From assembly GCA_025060015.1 (NCBI GenBank), contig JANXDB010000054.1, positions 1-64,000 on the forward strand: DNA of 64,000 nucleotides. The letters are read 5' to 3'. The notes under the pieces are model-generated. The model did no database searches, was not told the DNA's origin, and saw only the letters and a list, made by a program, of their open reading frames with translations. This DNA is from Caldimicrobium sp. (GTDB lineage: Bacteria; Desulfobacterota; Thermodesulfobacteria; Thermodesulfobacteriales; Thermodesulfobacteriaceae). Shown here piece by piece: positions 39,260-49,635 of the stretch (position 1 is the first letter of the stretch; every line of letters starts with the position of its first letter). Made by a program: the position numbers and the translations under genes.

Positions 39260-39841
39260 TTATATTCTTAAAATCTTTCTAATTCCGCAAAAAAGCTCTG
39301 ATATACCGGATATGATGGCAGAGGTCTCTACATAGGTCTTTTTGAGGGCTATGTTAAAACTATCAAGAATGTGTTTACCTGTGTCAAGGGTCTCAGAGAG
39401 GCTTTTAATGAGAGGATCAAAATTCTGTGTCACCTTTAAGGTCTTGTCTCTCACCTCGGTGGTTAGAGCTTTGACATCCTTGAGAATATCTCGGGACTCT
39501 TCCAGGGTATAATGTAGATCATCTTTTACCACTTCGATTTGCCCTTTTAAAAAGGATTCAAATTCTTTAATTGATGAGCCTAACTCCTCGACAATCCTTG
39601 GTAAAATTTTTAGTTCCGAGAGGATGTGATTTAAATTACCCAAAGTTTCCTTAGATAATTCCAGATTTTCACCAAGTTTCTCAGCAGATACCTTTAAATC
39701 ATGAATCAATCCAGGTAGTATCTCCAAATTACGGTTGACATTTCTAACCACTCCTGAAATCTTTATGGCTACAAAAAGTAAAATGAGGACAGCTAATATG
39801 GCTAAGCCCAAGAAGATATAGACTATTGGATCCATAGGCAT
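39260..39841 (-). CDS. DUF948-like membrane-anchored coiled-coil protein
   Basis: Single N-terminal TM plus long helical region, adjacent to ytxH-like gene. Confidence 0.55.
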   Translation of the reverse strand: MPMDPIVYIFLGLAILAVLILLFVAIKISGVVRNVNRNLEILPGLIHDLKVSAEKLGENLELSKETLGNLNHILSELKILPRIVEELGSSIKEFESFLKGQIEVVKDDLHYTLEESRDILKDVKALTTEVRDKTLKVTQNFDPLIKSLSETLDTGKHILDSFNIALKKTYVETSAIISGISELFCGIRKILRI

Positions 39842-39908
39842 CTCCTAAAACGATTATCCTACACTATAGGATTATTATAAAACCAAATCGAAGCCTTGGC
39901 AAGAAAAA

Positions 39909-42446
39909 TCAATACCATTTTATCAATTCAGTAAAAGCTCTTCTTAAGATTTCAGAACGGGGAATAACTCTCACTCCAAGTCTTCTGAGCCCATGCCCAT
40001 AGAGAGAATACCTAACCTCGTAAGTGGCCTTGTTGCCCTCTTGCTTTGTGAGCTCCATAGGCATGTAATTTATCTCCTTTTTTGTATTTTCTTCATCAAG
40101 CCCCGTCTCTCTGATACAGACCAATTCCACCGTCAAAAGGTCTGGAGATAAATTTCCCAAAGATATTTCCACATAGACCTCTAATTCAGTGTCCTCCCAA
40201 ATCTCTTCACTTTTCAGATTAGTGTAAAAATTTAAAATTTTTAGATCTCTCCAATTTTCCTCCAATATTCTCTTTTCACTAATTAACGCCCTCACCATAG
40301 CAAAATCATCCTTCGCAAGGGTCCTAGATTGGGCAAGAGCTGGCAGATATAATCTTTGGAGATACTCCCCAAGCACCCTATTCATACTATAGTACTTGCA
40401 GACGGTGTAAAAGGCCCTTTTCATCCGATAAACCCACTCTCTGGGAATACCCTCTTCGTCTCTCTTATAAAAAAGCTCTCTAATCTCTCCCTCAAGAAGG
40501 CCATAAAGCTGATTGGCTTCATAGAAATTAAAGGGAGGTAGACCGTCCTTTGGCTCAATCGCCCACCCGTTAGTCCCATCATAGGCTTCAACCCACCACC
40601 CATCTAAAACACTCAAATGTAAAACTCCGTTCATACAGGCCTTCATACCTGATGTTCCGCTGGCCTCCATGGGCCTATATGGAAGGTTGAGCCACACATC
40701 TGAACCCCAAAGAATGGTTCTTGCCAAGTGAAGATCATAGTTATCCAAAAAAATCAATCTGTCCTCAACTTGATATTTTTCCCTAAATTCGAGGATCTCC
40801 TGAATGATCTTTTTACCCTCGATATCCTTAGGATGGGCTTTACCTGCAAAGACAAACAAGACAGGCCTTTCTGAATCCTGAAGTAACCTAAGAAGTCTCT
40901 CTTTGTCAAAAAGAATAAGATGATTTCTCTTATAACCAGTAACTCTTCTGGCACAACCAACGATCATGTGAAATCTCTTCAATGGCACACTCCATCTTTT
41001 GGTAGCCTTTTGAGAATCACCCTTTAAATACTCTTCCTCTAAGAATCTGTTTAGACAATTTATAAGTCTTTGCTTGTTTTTTCTGTGAGCTTCCCAAATT
41101 TCTTCATCAGGAATCCTTAGGATCTCTTCCCAGGCTGGATCCTCATGACTTAAAAATCTATAATCCGGCCCTACGTAATCTCTCAAAAGTTTCTCGAAGG
41201 GCTCGCTCAGCCATCTCCAGTGGATTCCATTTGTAACGTAATCGATTGGAACTTCTTCAAGGAGCCAATCAGGAAACAGGGGATGCCACATCTTCTTTGT
41301 GGTCTCCTGGTGAAGTTTGGACACAGCATTGACAAATCTTGATTTTCTGATGGTTAGAGCAGGGAGCCAAAAGATTGTCTTATCACCAAGGATACAGCCA
41401 CACTGCATGAACTGATCCAACGTTATGCCCAAGGCTTTTAACTCTGGACCAATGTATTTTTCTACGAGCTTGGTGTCAAAATGCTCGTTTCCGGCAATTA
41501 GGGGTGTATGGGTGGTGAACACTGTAGTTTCCTGGATGTAAAGGGCAGCTTCTTCATAGCTAAGGCCCCTCTCAAGCATCAACTCCCTTAGCCTCGGAAG
41601 GATAACAAAGGCAGAATGTCCCTCGTTAAGATGATATATCCTGGGATTTAGTCCCAATTTCTTTAAAGCTACATAACCACCTACACCCAAGAGGATCTCC
41701 TGTTTGAGACGTTTCTCAGCATCGGCGGGATAGAGATAGTCAAGAACATTTCGCCACTCCTGTGGATTCTCAGGAATATCACAATCTAAGAAGAAACAAA
41801 GTCTCTTTCCAACCTCTACCTTCCACAATTTTGCTTTTATTACATTATCAAGTATACTTATCTCAAGGAGAAGTGGATTTCCTGCTTGGTCTTTCACCTC
41901 CCTCAAAACACTTAAAAAGCGATCGAATTTTTCTGGTTCCTCCCTCTGTATCTTAGTCTGATCAATTACCTGTTTGAAATAACCCTTATTGTAAAGTAGA
42001 CTAAAGCCCACAATGGGGATGTCAAAATCAGAAGCTCCCATAAGTATGTCCCCTGCTAAGACACCAAGCCCACCAGCATATACTGGTAAAGCCTCATGCA
42101 GGGCAAACTCGGTGCAAAAGTAGGCTATGGTGTCTTCTGAAGATATGCCTAAGGACTCTACCACTGGACTGCTCTTTTTTAAGTATTCCTCAAAGCGTTC
42201 CCAGATTTCCTGTAAATCATTTAAGAACTTCTTATCCTGCGACAATGCCTGAATCTTCTCCTTTGGTAATAAATGAATGAACTTGATGGGATTATGTTTT
42301 ACCTTACGAAATAGCTCAGCATCCATCTTATAGAAGAGGGAGAGAGCATCAAAGTCCCAGGTAAACCACAAATTATAAGAAATGGTAACTAACTTTTCTA
42401 AGCTTTGAGGAAAACGGGGATAAACGAAAAATTTTTTGAATTCCAT
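39909..42446 (-). CDS. glgP: Alpha-glucan phosphorylase
   Basis: YFCTEFALHEALPVYAGGLGVLAGDIL, NLPYRPMEASGTSGMKACMNGVLHLS. Confidence 0.95.
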   Translation of the reverse strand: MEFKKFFVYPRFPQSLEKLVTISYNLWFTWDFDALSLFYKMDAELFRKVKHNPIKFIHLLPKEKIQALSQDKKFLNDLQEIWERFEEYLKKSSPVVESLGISSEDTIAYFCTEFALHEALPVYAGGLGVLAGDILMGASDFDIPIVGFSLLYNKGYFKQVIDQTKIQREEPEKFDRFLSVLREVKDQAGNPLLLEISILDNVIKAKLWKVEVGKRLCFFLDCDIPENPQEWRNVLDYLYPADAEKRLKQEILLGVGGYVALKKLGLNPRIYHLNEGHSAFVILPRLRELMLERGLSYEEAALYIQETTVFTTHTPLIAGNEHFDTKLVEKYIGPELKALGITLDQFMQCGCILGDKTIFWLPALTIRKSRFVNAVSKLHQETTKKMWHPLFPDWLLEEVPIDYVTNGIHWRWLSEPFEKLLRDYVGPDYRFLSHEDPAWEEILRIPDEEIWEAHRKNKQRLINCLNRFLEEEYLKGDSQKATKRWSVPLKRFHMIVGCARRVTGYKRNHLILFDKERLLRLLQDSERPVLFVFAGKAHPKDIEGKKIIQEILEFREKYQVEDRLIFLDNYDLHLARTILWGSDVWLNLPYRPMEASGTSGMKACMNGVLHLSVLDGWWVEAYDGTNGWAIEPKDGLPPFNFYEANQLYGLLEGEIRELFYKRDEEGIPREWVYRMKRAFYTVCKYYSMNRVLGEYLQRLYLPALAQSRTLAKDDFAMVRALISEKRILEENWRDLKILNFYTNLKSEEIWEDTELEVYVEISLGNLSPDLLTVELVCIRETGLDEENTKKEINYMPMELTKQEGNKATYEVRYSLYGHGLRRLGVRVIPRSEILRRAFTELIKWY

Positions 42447-42448
42447 TA

Positions 42449-43648
42449 TTAAGCCTCCGTTTTGGCTTCAATATCGGTGAGGATGTTTATGAAATACCTA
42501 TAGGCATTTTCAGGCAGATCATAAGGCGAAAAATACTTATGCACATCACCATCTTGAAAGTATTTAATACACATGTAGTAAAAGTGATCAGATGTGGTTA
42601 GTTTCTTCAGTATAGGAATAAGCCAAGTGAGATTTCTTTCCTTGGCCTTTCTTAAAAACTCAAAAACGGTCTTCATGGCATTCCATTGTAAAGGATTAGA
42701 CAACCAGGCAGAAAGATCCCTTTCGGTATCTGCCCAAGAGGTTGGCGTCGGTACAGAGAGTCCCTTAGGTGTATAGTTCAAGGTCTGATATGCCTCTGAT
42801 GGAAAGATAAATCTTATGTCTACTTCCTGAAGGAGAAGTTCTATTACCCTTTTTATGAATTCGAATATACCTGTCTCCTTCCACTGATGTTCTCCAAAGG
42901 TCTCATAATCCATAAATAAGCCTAGGTAAAGATTTCTACCCTCGGTTTCACCCAAAGTGAGAGCCTTGATCCATTGAACATATCTTTCTGCTGTTAAGGG
43001 ATACTCAGCCCAGCCTCGATCACTGAACCGGAAGGCTATATCATCAGATAGTTTGTAATGCTTCAGAAGAAGTAGGTGGGCATGGTTATAGGAGAATCGA
43101 GGATAGAGGGGAGAATCTCCCATGAGAATACGATCTGCTCCTTCAATGAGGATAGTTTTAATCTGAGGAAAATTCAAAAGGACGTCGGAAAGTTTGTCAA
43201 AGTAGATAAGCTCTGTATTTCTGAAGACCCTGGGAACATACCCAAATTCCTCTTCAATTATCTCCAGATGGGCTGCTACCTGTTCAATGAATTCGTCGAG
43301 ATCAAAGATGCTTGCCAGAGAGTGATAGTAGGTCTCTGCAATGAGTTCTACGCCACCAGTTTTTAACAGTTCCTGAAAGGACTCATAGACCTCAGGCCTG
43401 TACATTTTGGCTTGCTCAAGAAAGGTCCCGGTTATACTGTAGGAAATTTTAAAGCGACCTTCCGAAAACAGTATTAGCTCTCGAAAGAGATTATTGGTAG
43501 GAAGATAACACTTCTCAGAAACTTTGTTAAAGATGAACCTGTTTAGTTCTTCATCGAAATAAGATCTTGTTGATCCGATGTCAAAAAAGGAGTATCTTGC
43601 AACTCTGAAGGGTTGATGAACTTGAAAGTAGAATATGATATAAAGCAT
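42449..43648 (-). CDS. Glycoside hydrolase family 57 protein
   Basis: FYFQVHQPFR, VFRNTELIYFD, LFMDYETFGEHQW. Confidence 0.9.
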   Translation of the reverse strand: MLYIIFYFQVHQPFRVARYSFFDIGSTRSYFDEELNRFIFNKVSEKCYLPTNNLFRELILFSEGRFKISYSITGTFLEQAKMYRPEVYESFQELLKTGGVELIAETYYHSLASIFDLDEFIEQVAAHLEIIEEEFGYVPRVFRNTELIYFDKLSDVLLNFPQIKTILIEGADRILMGDSPLYPRFSYNHAHLLLLKHYKLSDDIAFRFSDRGWAEYPLTAERYVQWIKALTLGETEGRNLYLGLFMDYETFGEHQWKETGIFEFIKRVIELLLQEVDIRFIFPSEAYQTLNYTPKGLSVPTPTSWADTERDLSAWLSNPLQWNAMKTVFEFLRKAKERNLTWLIPILKKLTTSDHFYYMCIKYFQDGDVHKYFSPYDLPENAYRYFINILTDIEAKTEA

Positions 43649-43650
43649 CC

Positions 43651-44940
43651 TTAAGCTAAAATCTCTCGATAGATCTTAATAATCTCCTCTGCAGGCTTTC
43701 TCCAGGTAAAGTTTTTCACCTCCTCTCGCACTTTCCCCTGAAGTTCCCTTAATCTATCTTGATTGGTGGCAAGTTCAATGATTGATGCGACCATCTTATC
43801 CACATCCCAGAAGTCAACTTTATAGGCATTCTCAATAACCTCAGAGGCACCGGATTGTTTGGATATAATAATAGCACATCCAAAATGCATGGCTTCAAGC
43901 GCAACAATACCGAAGGGTTCAGAGACAGAGGGCATCACAAGTATGTCACTCATAGAGAGAGCCTCTTCCACTTCCTCTCTGGTAAGAAAGCCCGTAAACA
44001 TGATGTAAGTGCCAATACCCAGGGAGCTTGCCTCAAGCATGAGCTCCCTCTCCATCTCTCCTGCCCCTGCAATGACAAATCTGACTCTAACGCCTTGTTC
44101 TAAGACCTTTTTTGCTATTTCCAAAAAGATTTTAGGACCTTTCTGCGGAGTTAACCTACCAAGAAAGAGCACCACAGGCTCTTTGAATTTCTTGATCTTC
44201 CTTGGCTGAGCTGTTTTGGCGGTAAAGGCGTTATGCACCACTCTAATCCTATCCTCAGAGACTTTGTAATGTTCTATGGCTATTGATTTAGTGTAGTGGG
44301 AGACCGCAATGGCCCTATCGGCATAGTTTAATCCTATGTATTCAATTTCATGAATTACGGGATGTCCATAACCTAAAGCCCTATCAAACTCCGTTGCATG
44401 TAAGTGAGCAACCATAGGTTTTTTAAACTTCTTCTTCAGAAAGAGCCCGGCAGGGTAGGTTAACCAATCATGGGCATGAATAAGATCGAAGTTGATCTTT
44501 TCAGCTAACTTCAAAACGTTATTAGAGTACAGGCTTACTTTGTGCAGTAGATGGTTCCCCTGAGAGAGAATGAAGGTAAGCCTTTGGACAACCTCATGTG
44601 GTACTTCAGAGGACACTTTGCTTTTTACTGCTTCTTCATTGGGGCCTGTGGAGAGAATCTTGCCTATGCTTGCATAGGTTGTTTCCTCTGGTGCCACATA
44701 TAAATAGGGAAAAAATTTCAGGGGTTCCTCCTGATATCTATTATTGTCATCCTTTTTGGCAACAGGATAATCTGCCTCTTCTGGTTTGGATATCTCAAAG
44801 AAAACCTCATCTTTGGTTGGTAAAATCATCTTTATGGTTACCCCTAACTCTGCTAAAGCTTTAAATAATCCGTAACAGGCCATTCCAAGCCCACCTACGA
44901 TAAAAGGGGGATATTCCCAGGTTAACATCAAGACTCTCAT
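43651..44940 (-). CDS. Glycosyltransferase family 4 / glycogen synthase-like
   Basis: MLTWEYPPFIVGGLGMACYGL, HAHDWLTYPAG, FLGRLTPQKGP, PSVSEPFGIVALEAMHFG. Confidence 0.92.
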   Translation of the reverse strand: MRVLMLTWEYPPFIVGGLGMACYGLFKALAELGVTIKMILPTKDEVFFEISKPEEADYPVAKKDDNNRYQEEPLKFFPYLYVAPEETTYASIGKILSTGPNEEAVKSKVSSEVPHEVVQRLTFILSQGNHLLHKVSLYSNNVLKLAEKINFDLIHAHDWLTYPAGLFLKKKFKKPMVAHLHATEFDRALGYGHPVIHEIEYIGLNYADRAIAVSHYTKSIAIEHYKVSEDRIRVVHNAFTAKTAQPRKIKKFKEPVVLFLGRLTPQKGPKIFLEIAKKVLEQGVRVRFVIAGAGEMERELMLEASSLGIGTYIMFTGFLTREEVEEALSMSDILVMPSVSEPFGIVALEAMHFGCAIIISKQSGASEVIENAYKVDFWDVDKMVASIIELATNQDRLRELQGKVREEVKNFTWRKPAEEIIKIYREILA

Positions 44941-46890
44941 TTAGTTTCCTCCTTTTTGCCTATCCAAAAGCTCTCTCTCCAAGAGATAAATAGCTGCCAC
45001 TGACCAAAACTGAGCAGGTGCTCCCTTGGGATAATATGGATGATCGCCATCGTATAGTTCAGGAATGTTTCCCACTTTTCCGCTTAAGATTAGACTCTTG
45101 AAGGGGTGAAGAAGCCTCTTTAAGGCCTCCAGATAGTCCTTCTCTGGTAAAAACCTGGATAGCATCTTGGCGTAAGGTAGAAGTAGCCACACCCAAACGG
45201 ACCCGTTGTGGTAGGCAAGATCTCTCTGATACCAGTTACCAAAGTATTTCCTCTTAAAGGCTGGGTGTCTCGGAGATAGAGATCTCAACCCAAGGGGCGT
45301 TAAAAGCTCCGTTCTAACTATTCTCTCTGCAAGTTCGAAGTCAGATATCGAGACCTTGGTAAAAGGCAACCCCAGAGCTATAACAAAGTTGGGTCTTACC
45401 TCGAAAATAGGTTCACCCCTGTAGATTCTATCAGCTATGGAGTGCTCTCCAAAATATCTTCTAAAGTTTTCGTTCTGTTTGCTAATCAAAGCCTCAAGGT
45501 CAAACTTTTTGATAAAGCTTTTTCGTAGGTGTTTAGAGGCATAAACTAAAACGTTGTGCCACAGGGCAGAGATTTCTATAGGTTTTCCATACCTTGGTGT
45601 TAGAGGTCTTCCATCAAGGACAACATCCATCCAAGTAAGGGCAAGATTAACGGTGTCTGGTATCTCAAGAAAACCATCCTCTCTATCGACAAAGAAAGGT
45701 AGATCTTCGTTGGTGAAGAGTTCTCCAAGGATATCTTCCACAGTCTGAAAAAGCCTTTTCCTGTTTTCAGCACCAGCCTTTCTACCAAAAAACTCAACAT
45801 AATCAAAGACTCTTAGCAAAAACCAGAGAGTACCATCAAGGGAGTTGTAGTTTGTCTCTTCTGCGTGGCCTATGACATTGGGAATAAGGCCACCACGTCT
45901 TCTCTCTGCATAGGTATTGATTATGTCTAATGCTAAGTCCCTACCCTCTGGGAGATAAAACACAGCTGGAAGACCTATGAAGGTGTCTCTTCCCCAGCAA
46001 TAAAACCAAGGGTAACCTGCTATCACGTCTTTTTCTAAGAGGAAATCCCTAAGCATCCCTTCCAAAACCTGTAAGATCTCCTTTTCATTAAAGGAGCTCT
46101 TAATCTTATCAGGCCTTGGATAACCCTTATATCTACTCTCAATTACTGATATCTCCTCCTCCACATTCTTCAAAGCTTGATCTGAAAAGAGGATCTTAAG
46201 TTCTTCCTTTGGGGATATCTCTGCCTCAATCACAAAGGGCGAAAAGAGATCTTCAAAGGGATAGTAACCCCTTAGTTCTTCTAAGGGATAATAAACCTGA
46301 TAGTAAAAGAGAGGATCAATCTTAAGCTCTCCCTTGCTGAGATAGAGAAATAGAGCCAAATCCTCCTTTCCCAAAAAGGCAGATCTGTCATTGGAGTCTA
46401 AGGCATAATCCTGCCATGATGAGGCATTTACCACCTCATGATGATTTCTGAAGGTAAACTTAGGACGCAAAGAGAGTTTAAAGGGATAGGAGCTAGAATT
46501 CCTATAAGTGATAAGCAGGACATTCTTTTTCCGATGAAATTTAAGGGTCTTTTCCAAAAAAACTTCCTTTTTCTGTGGACACTGATAGATAAATAAGGGA
46601 AAAGGTCTGAAATAAAAATCCTTGATTAACTTATAACCCTCGGGATAGAGGGTGTCCCTGTAAAAGTTGGTATCAAGTGAGTAGGTCAGCCCTGAGGGAA
46701 AGATGACCCTTTCTTCAAGAGAGGATAAAAGATGATATCGTCTGCCGTAATCTCTTCCTGCTATGAGGAGTCCGTGGTATTTTCTGAGATTTGCAAGAAA
46801 GGCTGTTCCCAAAGCATAGCCACCTTGATTATTGCTTAAGATCCATTCATAAGGAGTGAAAAGAGAGTAAAGCTCGCTTAACATATACAC
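44941..46890 (-). CDS. Glycogen debranching enzyme (amylo-alpha-1,6-glucosidase)
   Basis: EWILSNNQGGYALGTAF, AGYPWFYCWGRDTFIGLPA, YHNGSVWVWLL. Confidence 0.93.
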   Translation of the reverse strand: MYMLSELYSLFTPYEWILSNNQGGYALGTAFLANLRKYHGLLIAGRDYGRRYHLLSSLEERVIFPSGLTYSLDTNFYRDTLYPEGYKLIKDFYFRPFPLFIYQCPQKKEVFLEKTLKFHRKKNVLLITYRNSSSYPFKLSLRPKFTFRNHHEVVNASSWQDYALDSNDRSAFLGKEDLALFLYLSKGELKIDPLFYYQVYYPLEELRGYYPFEDLFSPFVIEAEISPKEELKILFSDQALKNVEEEISVIESRYKGYPRPDKIKSSFNEKEILQVLEGMLRDFLLEKDVIAGYPWFYCWGRDTFIGLPAVFYLPEGRDLALDIINTYAERRRGGLIPNVIGHAEETNYNSLDGTLWFLLRVFDYVEFFGRKAGAENRKRLFQTVEDILGELFTNEDLPFFVDREDGFLEIPDTVNLALTWMDVVLDGRPLTPRYGKPIEISALWHNVLVYASKHLRKSFIKKFDLEALISKQNENFRRYFGEHSIADRIYRGEPIFEVRPNFVIALGLPFTKVSISDFELAERIVRTELLTPLGLRSLSPRHPAFKRKYFGNWYQRDLAYHNGSVWVWLLLPYAKMLSRFLPEKDYLEALKRLLHPFKSLILSGKVGNIPELYDGDHPYYPKGAPAQFWSVAAIYLLERELLDRQKGGN

Positions 46891-46968
46891 TTAATTATAG
46901 AAGTTCAAAATAAAATATCAAGGGTAATTTTATATAAAAATTGTTAAAGGTAGATTAATTATATGTAA

Positions 46969-48078
46969 CTATACATTGAAACGAAAGTAAATAATATCAC
47001 CATCTTTTACCAAATAGTCTTTTCCCTCGAGACGAATTAGACCTAAATCACGGGCTTTTTGCCAGCTTTCTGCCCGAAGATAATCCTCATAGGGGAGGAC
47101 TTCTGCAGCGATAAAACCCCGCTCCATGTCAGAGTGAATTTCACCGGCAGCCTCCTTGGCAGTGGTTCCCTCCTTAATAATCCAAGCCCTGGTCTCCTTT
47201 GGCCCAGTGGTGTAGAAATTGATAAGTTTCAAAAGTTTAAAGCCCTCTCTTATCATCACATTAAGCCCTGGCTCTTTCAAACCAAAGGCCTCAAGAAAGG
47301 CCTTCTTTTCCTCGTGAGTTAAGTTAGCCAGTTCATTTTCAAGCTTTCCACAAAGGGCAACCAGAGGAATTCCCTCATTCTTTGTCTTTTCCTCCAAGGC
47401 CCTGTAGGGTTCATTCTCATCCAAAGAGATAAGATCTTCTTCTCCAAGGTTGGCAATATACATCATCGGTTTTATGGATAAGAGAAAAAGAGTTTTTTCT
47501 AAATATCTCCATTCTTCAGAGGAGAAGCTATCTTTATACAACCTGAGGGGTTTAAGCTCCTCTAAGATCTCTTTACTTTTTCTTATGGTATCAAGCTCAA
47601 GCATATAGGATTTATCAGCCTTTGCTTGTTTTTGAACCCTCTCCTCTCTTCTCTCTAAGGTTTGCAAATCAGCCATAATTAGCTCGATCTCGATAATCTC
47701 TGCATCCCTTATAGGATTTATCTCCCCCTCAACATGAACTATATCATTATTCCAAAAACACCTCAGAACCTGAGCAATTGCAGAGACTCCTCTGATGTGA
47801 GATAAAAACTGATTACCTAAGCCCGCTCCCTTGCTTGCACCTTTGACCAGACCTGCTATGTCTACAAATTCTATCAGAGCTGGCGTGGTCTTTGCACTCC
47901 TCTCTCGTTTAGTGATGAAATCCAGTCTCTCATCAGGTATAGCTACCATTCCCACATTTGGTTCTATAGTGCAAAAGGGATAGTTGGCCACCTCTGCCTT
48001 TATCTTTTGTAAAAGGGCATTAAAAATGGTAGATTTTCCCACATTGGGAAGCCCAACAAGTCCTATATTCAAATCCAT
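46969..48078 (-). CDS. ychF: Redox-regulated ATPase YchF
   Basis: GLVGLPNVGKSTIFNAL, GLVKGASKGAGLGNQFLSHIR. Confidence 0.97.
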   Translation of the reverse strand: MDLNIGLVGLPNVGKSTIFNALLQKIKAEVANYPFCTIEPNVGMVAIPDERLDFITKRERSAKTTPALIEFVDIAGLVKGASKGAGLGNQFLSHIRGVSAIAQVLRCFWNNDIVHVEGEINPIRDAEIIEIELIMADLQTLERREERVQKQAKADKSYMLELDTIRKSKEILEELKPLRLYKDSFSSEEWRYLEKTLFLLSIKPMMYIANLGEEDLISLDENEPYRALEEKTKNEGIPLVALCGKLENELANLTHEEKKAFLEAFGLKEPGLNVMIREGFKLLKLINFYTTGPKETRAWIIKEGTTAKEAAGEIHSDMERGFIAAEVLPYEDYLRAESWQKARDLGLIRLEGKDYLVKDGDIIYFRFNV

Positions 48079-48138
48079 AGGCTCACCTTTGATTTCGATC
48101 TATAGATGAACAACCAGAAAAAAGTTAAGACAGAATTC

Positions 48139-48528
48139 TCATTTTAAAAGGATCTCAAGTAGATCCCTTGGAAATCGCATAACCTTACCTTCCCTGTTTA
48201 TGGCTACATGGGTAGTATGTCCCTCCACAAGTAAATCTTCGTCCCTAAGGATCTCATATCCAAAGACTACCTTGTAAGATTTAGCTTCCAGTAAACGAGT
48301 TTTAATCCGCAGCAGATCATCATAGCGTGCCGAGGCTTTGTATCTTGCAGAGACCTCTACAACAGGTAGTATTAAACCTTTCTCTTCCTCGACGGCTCTA
48401 TAAGAGAGGCCCCTTTTGCGGAGATACTCTGTTCTGCCTATTTCAAAGAGTCGCATATAGTGAGCATAGTACATAACACCACCACAGTCAGTATCTCCGT
48501 AGATCACCCTGTAAAGGACCTCGTCCAC
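48139..48528 (-). CDS. YbgC/4-hydroxybenzoyl-CoA thioesterase family acyl-CoA thioesterase
   Basis: VIYGDTDCGGVMYYAHYMRLFEIGRTEYLR. Confidence 0.9.
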   Translation of the reverse strand: MDEVLYRVIYGDTDCGGVMYYAHYMRLFEIGRTEYLRKRGLSYRAVEEEKGLILPVVEVSARYKASARYDDLLRIKTRLLEAKSYKVVFGYEILRDEDLLVEGHTTHVAINREGKVMRFPRDLLEILLK

Positions 48529-48568
48529 TGCTTAAACCCCTTGCTAAATTTCCAAAAAGGGCTATTTT

Positions 48569-49132
48569 ATGTTTATGGATGATATTTTAACGCAAAAGAG
48601 TAAAAAGATAATAGCTGGGCCAAAGAGGATTAATACTCTCATTGAAAAGCTCTCTAAGGCGATAATTCTCAATCATCCTTTACTTGAGGATGTGGTTTTA
48701 GTTGGAATCAGATGTGGAGGGGTTCCGGTAACAAACAGACTTAAAGATATTTTTATTAAAAAAAAGAAAATTGAGATCCCAGTCGGGTATCTTGATATCA
48801 CCCTTTACCGCGATGATTGGACCCGCATAAGCCAATATCCTGAAGTAAGAAAGACAGAAATACCTTTCTCTATCGAAGATAAAAATGTCATTCTTGTGGA
48901 TGATGTGATCTTCACTGGGAGAACCATTAGAGCAGCTATGGATGCTCTAATTGACTTAGGAAGACCTAAGAAGATTGAGCTTGCTGTATTGGTTGATAGA
49001 GGTGGTCGGGAATTTCCCATCGAACCCACCTACACGGCCCTGAGGGTAAAGAAAATAGCACCTTATGATTATGTATCAGTATACTTTAAGGAATTGCATG
49101 GCAAAGACCAGATTACTCTTGAGAGTAAATAG
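48569..49132 (+). CDS. pyrR: PyrR bifunctional regulator / uracil phosphoribosyltransferase
   Basis: VGIRCGGVPVTNRL, VILVDDVIFTGRTIRAAMDALIDLGRP. Confidence 0.93.
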   Translation: MFMDDILTQKSKKIIAGPKRINTLIEKLSKAIILNHPLLEDVVLVGIRCGGVPVTNRLKDIFIKKKKIEIPVGYLDITLYRDDWTRISQYPEVRKTEIPFSIEDKNVILVDDVIFTGRTIRAAMDALIDLGRPKKIELAVLVDRGGREFPIEPTYTALRVKKIAPYDYVSVYFKELHGKDQITLESK

Positions 49133-49146
49133 GGGAGTGATGTAAA

Positions 49147-49632
49147 ATGGGCGGAAGATCAAGAAAATCTATCCTAAAACAAAAAATAGCCAAATACTAC
49201 CGAGAGAGGGAGAATCCTCTAGCTTTACTTGCCCTTCAAGATGAAATAGTTAAGCTTAACCAGGAGAAACTAAAGGCCTTTCAAGAGAATCTTGAGTATC
49301 TAAGGGAGATTAACCTAAATCCAAGAGCTCAGGAGCCAGCTTCCAAACTAAACATAAGAAAATACACCCAAGAGCCAGATAAAAAATTCGGTAACAGAGC
49401 CTTCTATGAAAGTCTTTATCCCATAACTTTAGAATACCGCTTTATGTCGCTTCAGGCCATATTTGCCTGGTACATGATGGCCTTAGAGATGATCTACGGG
49501 GATAAAATTCCCAAGATACATCTCAATCGTCTGCAGAAGTGGATCAAATACTGGCTTTCAAGCCTTACTCCTGAGCAGGAGTTGCAACTTAAAAGTGCCA
49601 TCATCTCCTGGATCATGAACAGATTTACATAA
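49147..49632 (+). CDS. Hypothetical protein, about 161 aa
   Basis: Complete ORF close to pyrR on the same strand; no recognised family. Confidence 0.6.
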   Translation: MGGRSRKSILKQKIAKYYRERENPLALLALQDEIVKLNQEKLKAFQENLEYLREINLNPRAQEPASKLNIRKYTQEPDKKFGNRAFYESLYPITLEYRFMSLQAIFAWYMMALEMIYGDKIPKIHLNRLQKWIKYWLSSLTPEQELQLKSAIISWIMNRFT

Positions 49633-49635
49633 AAG

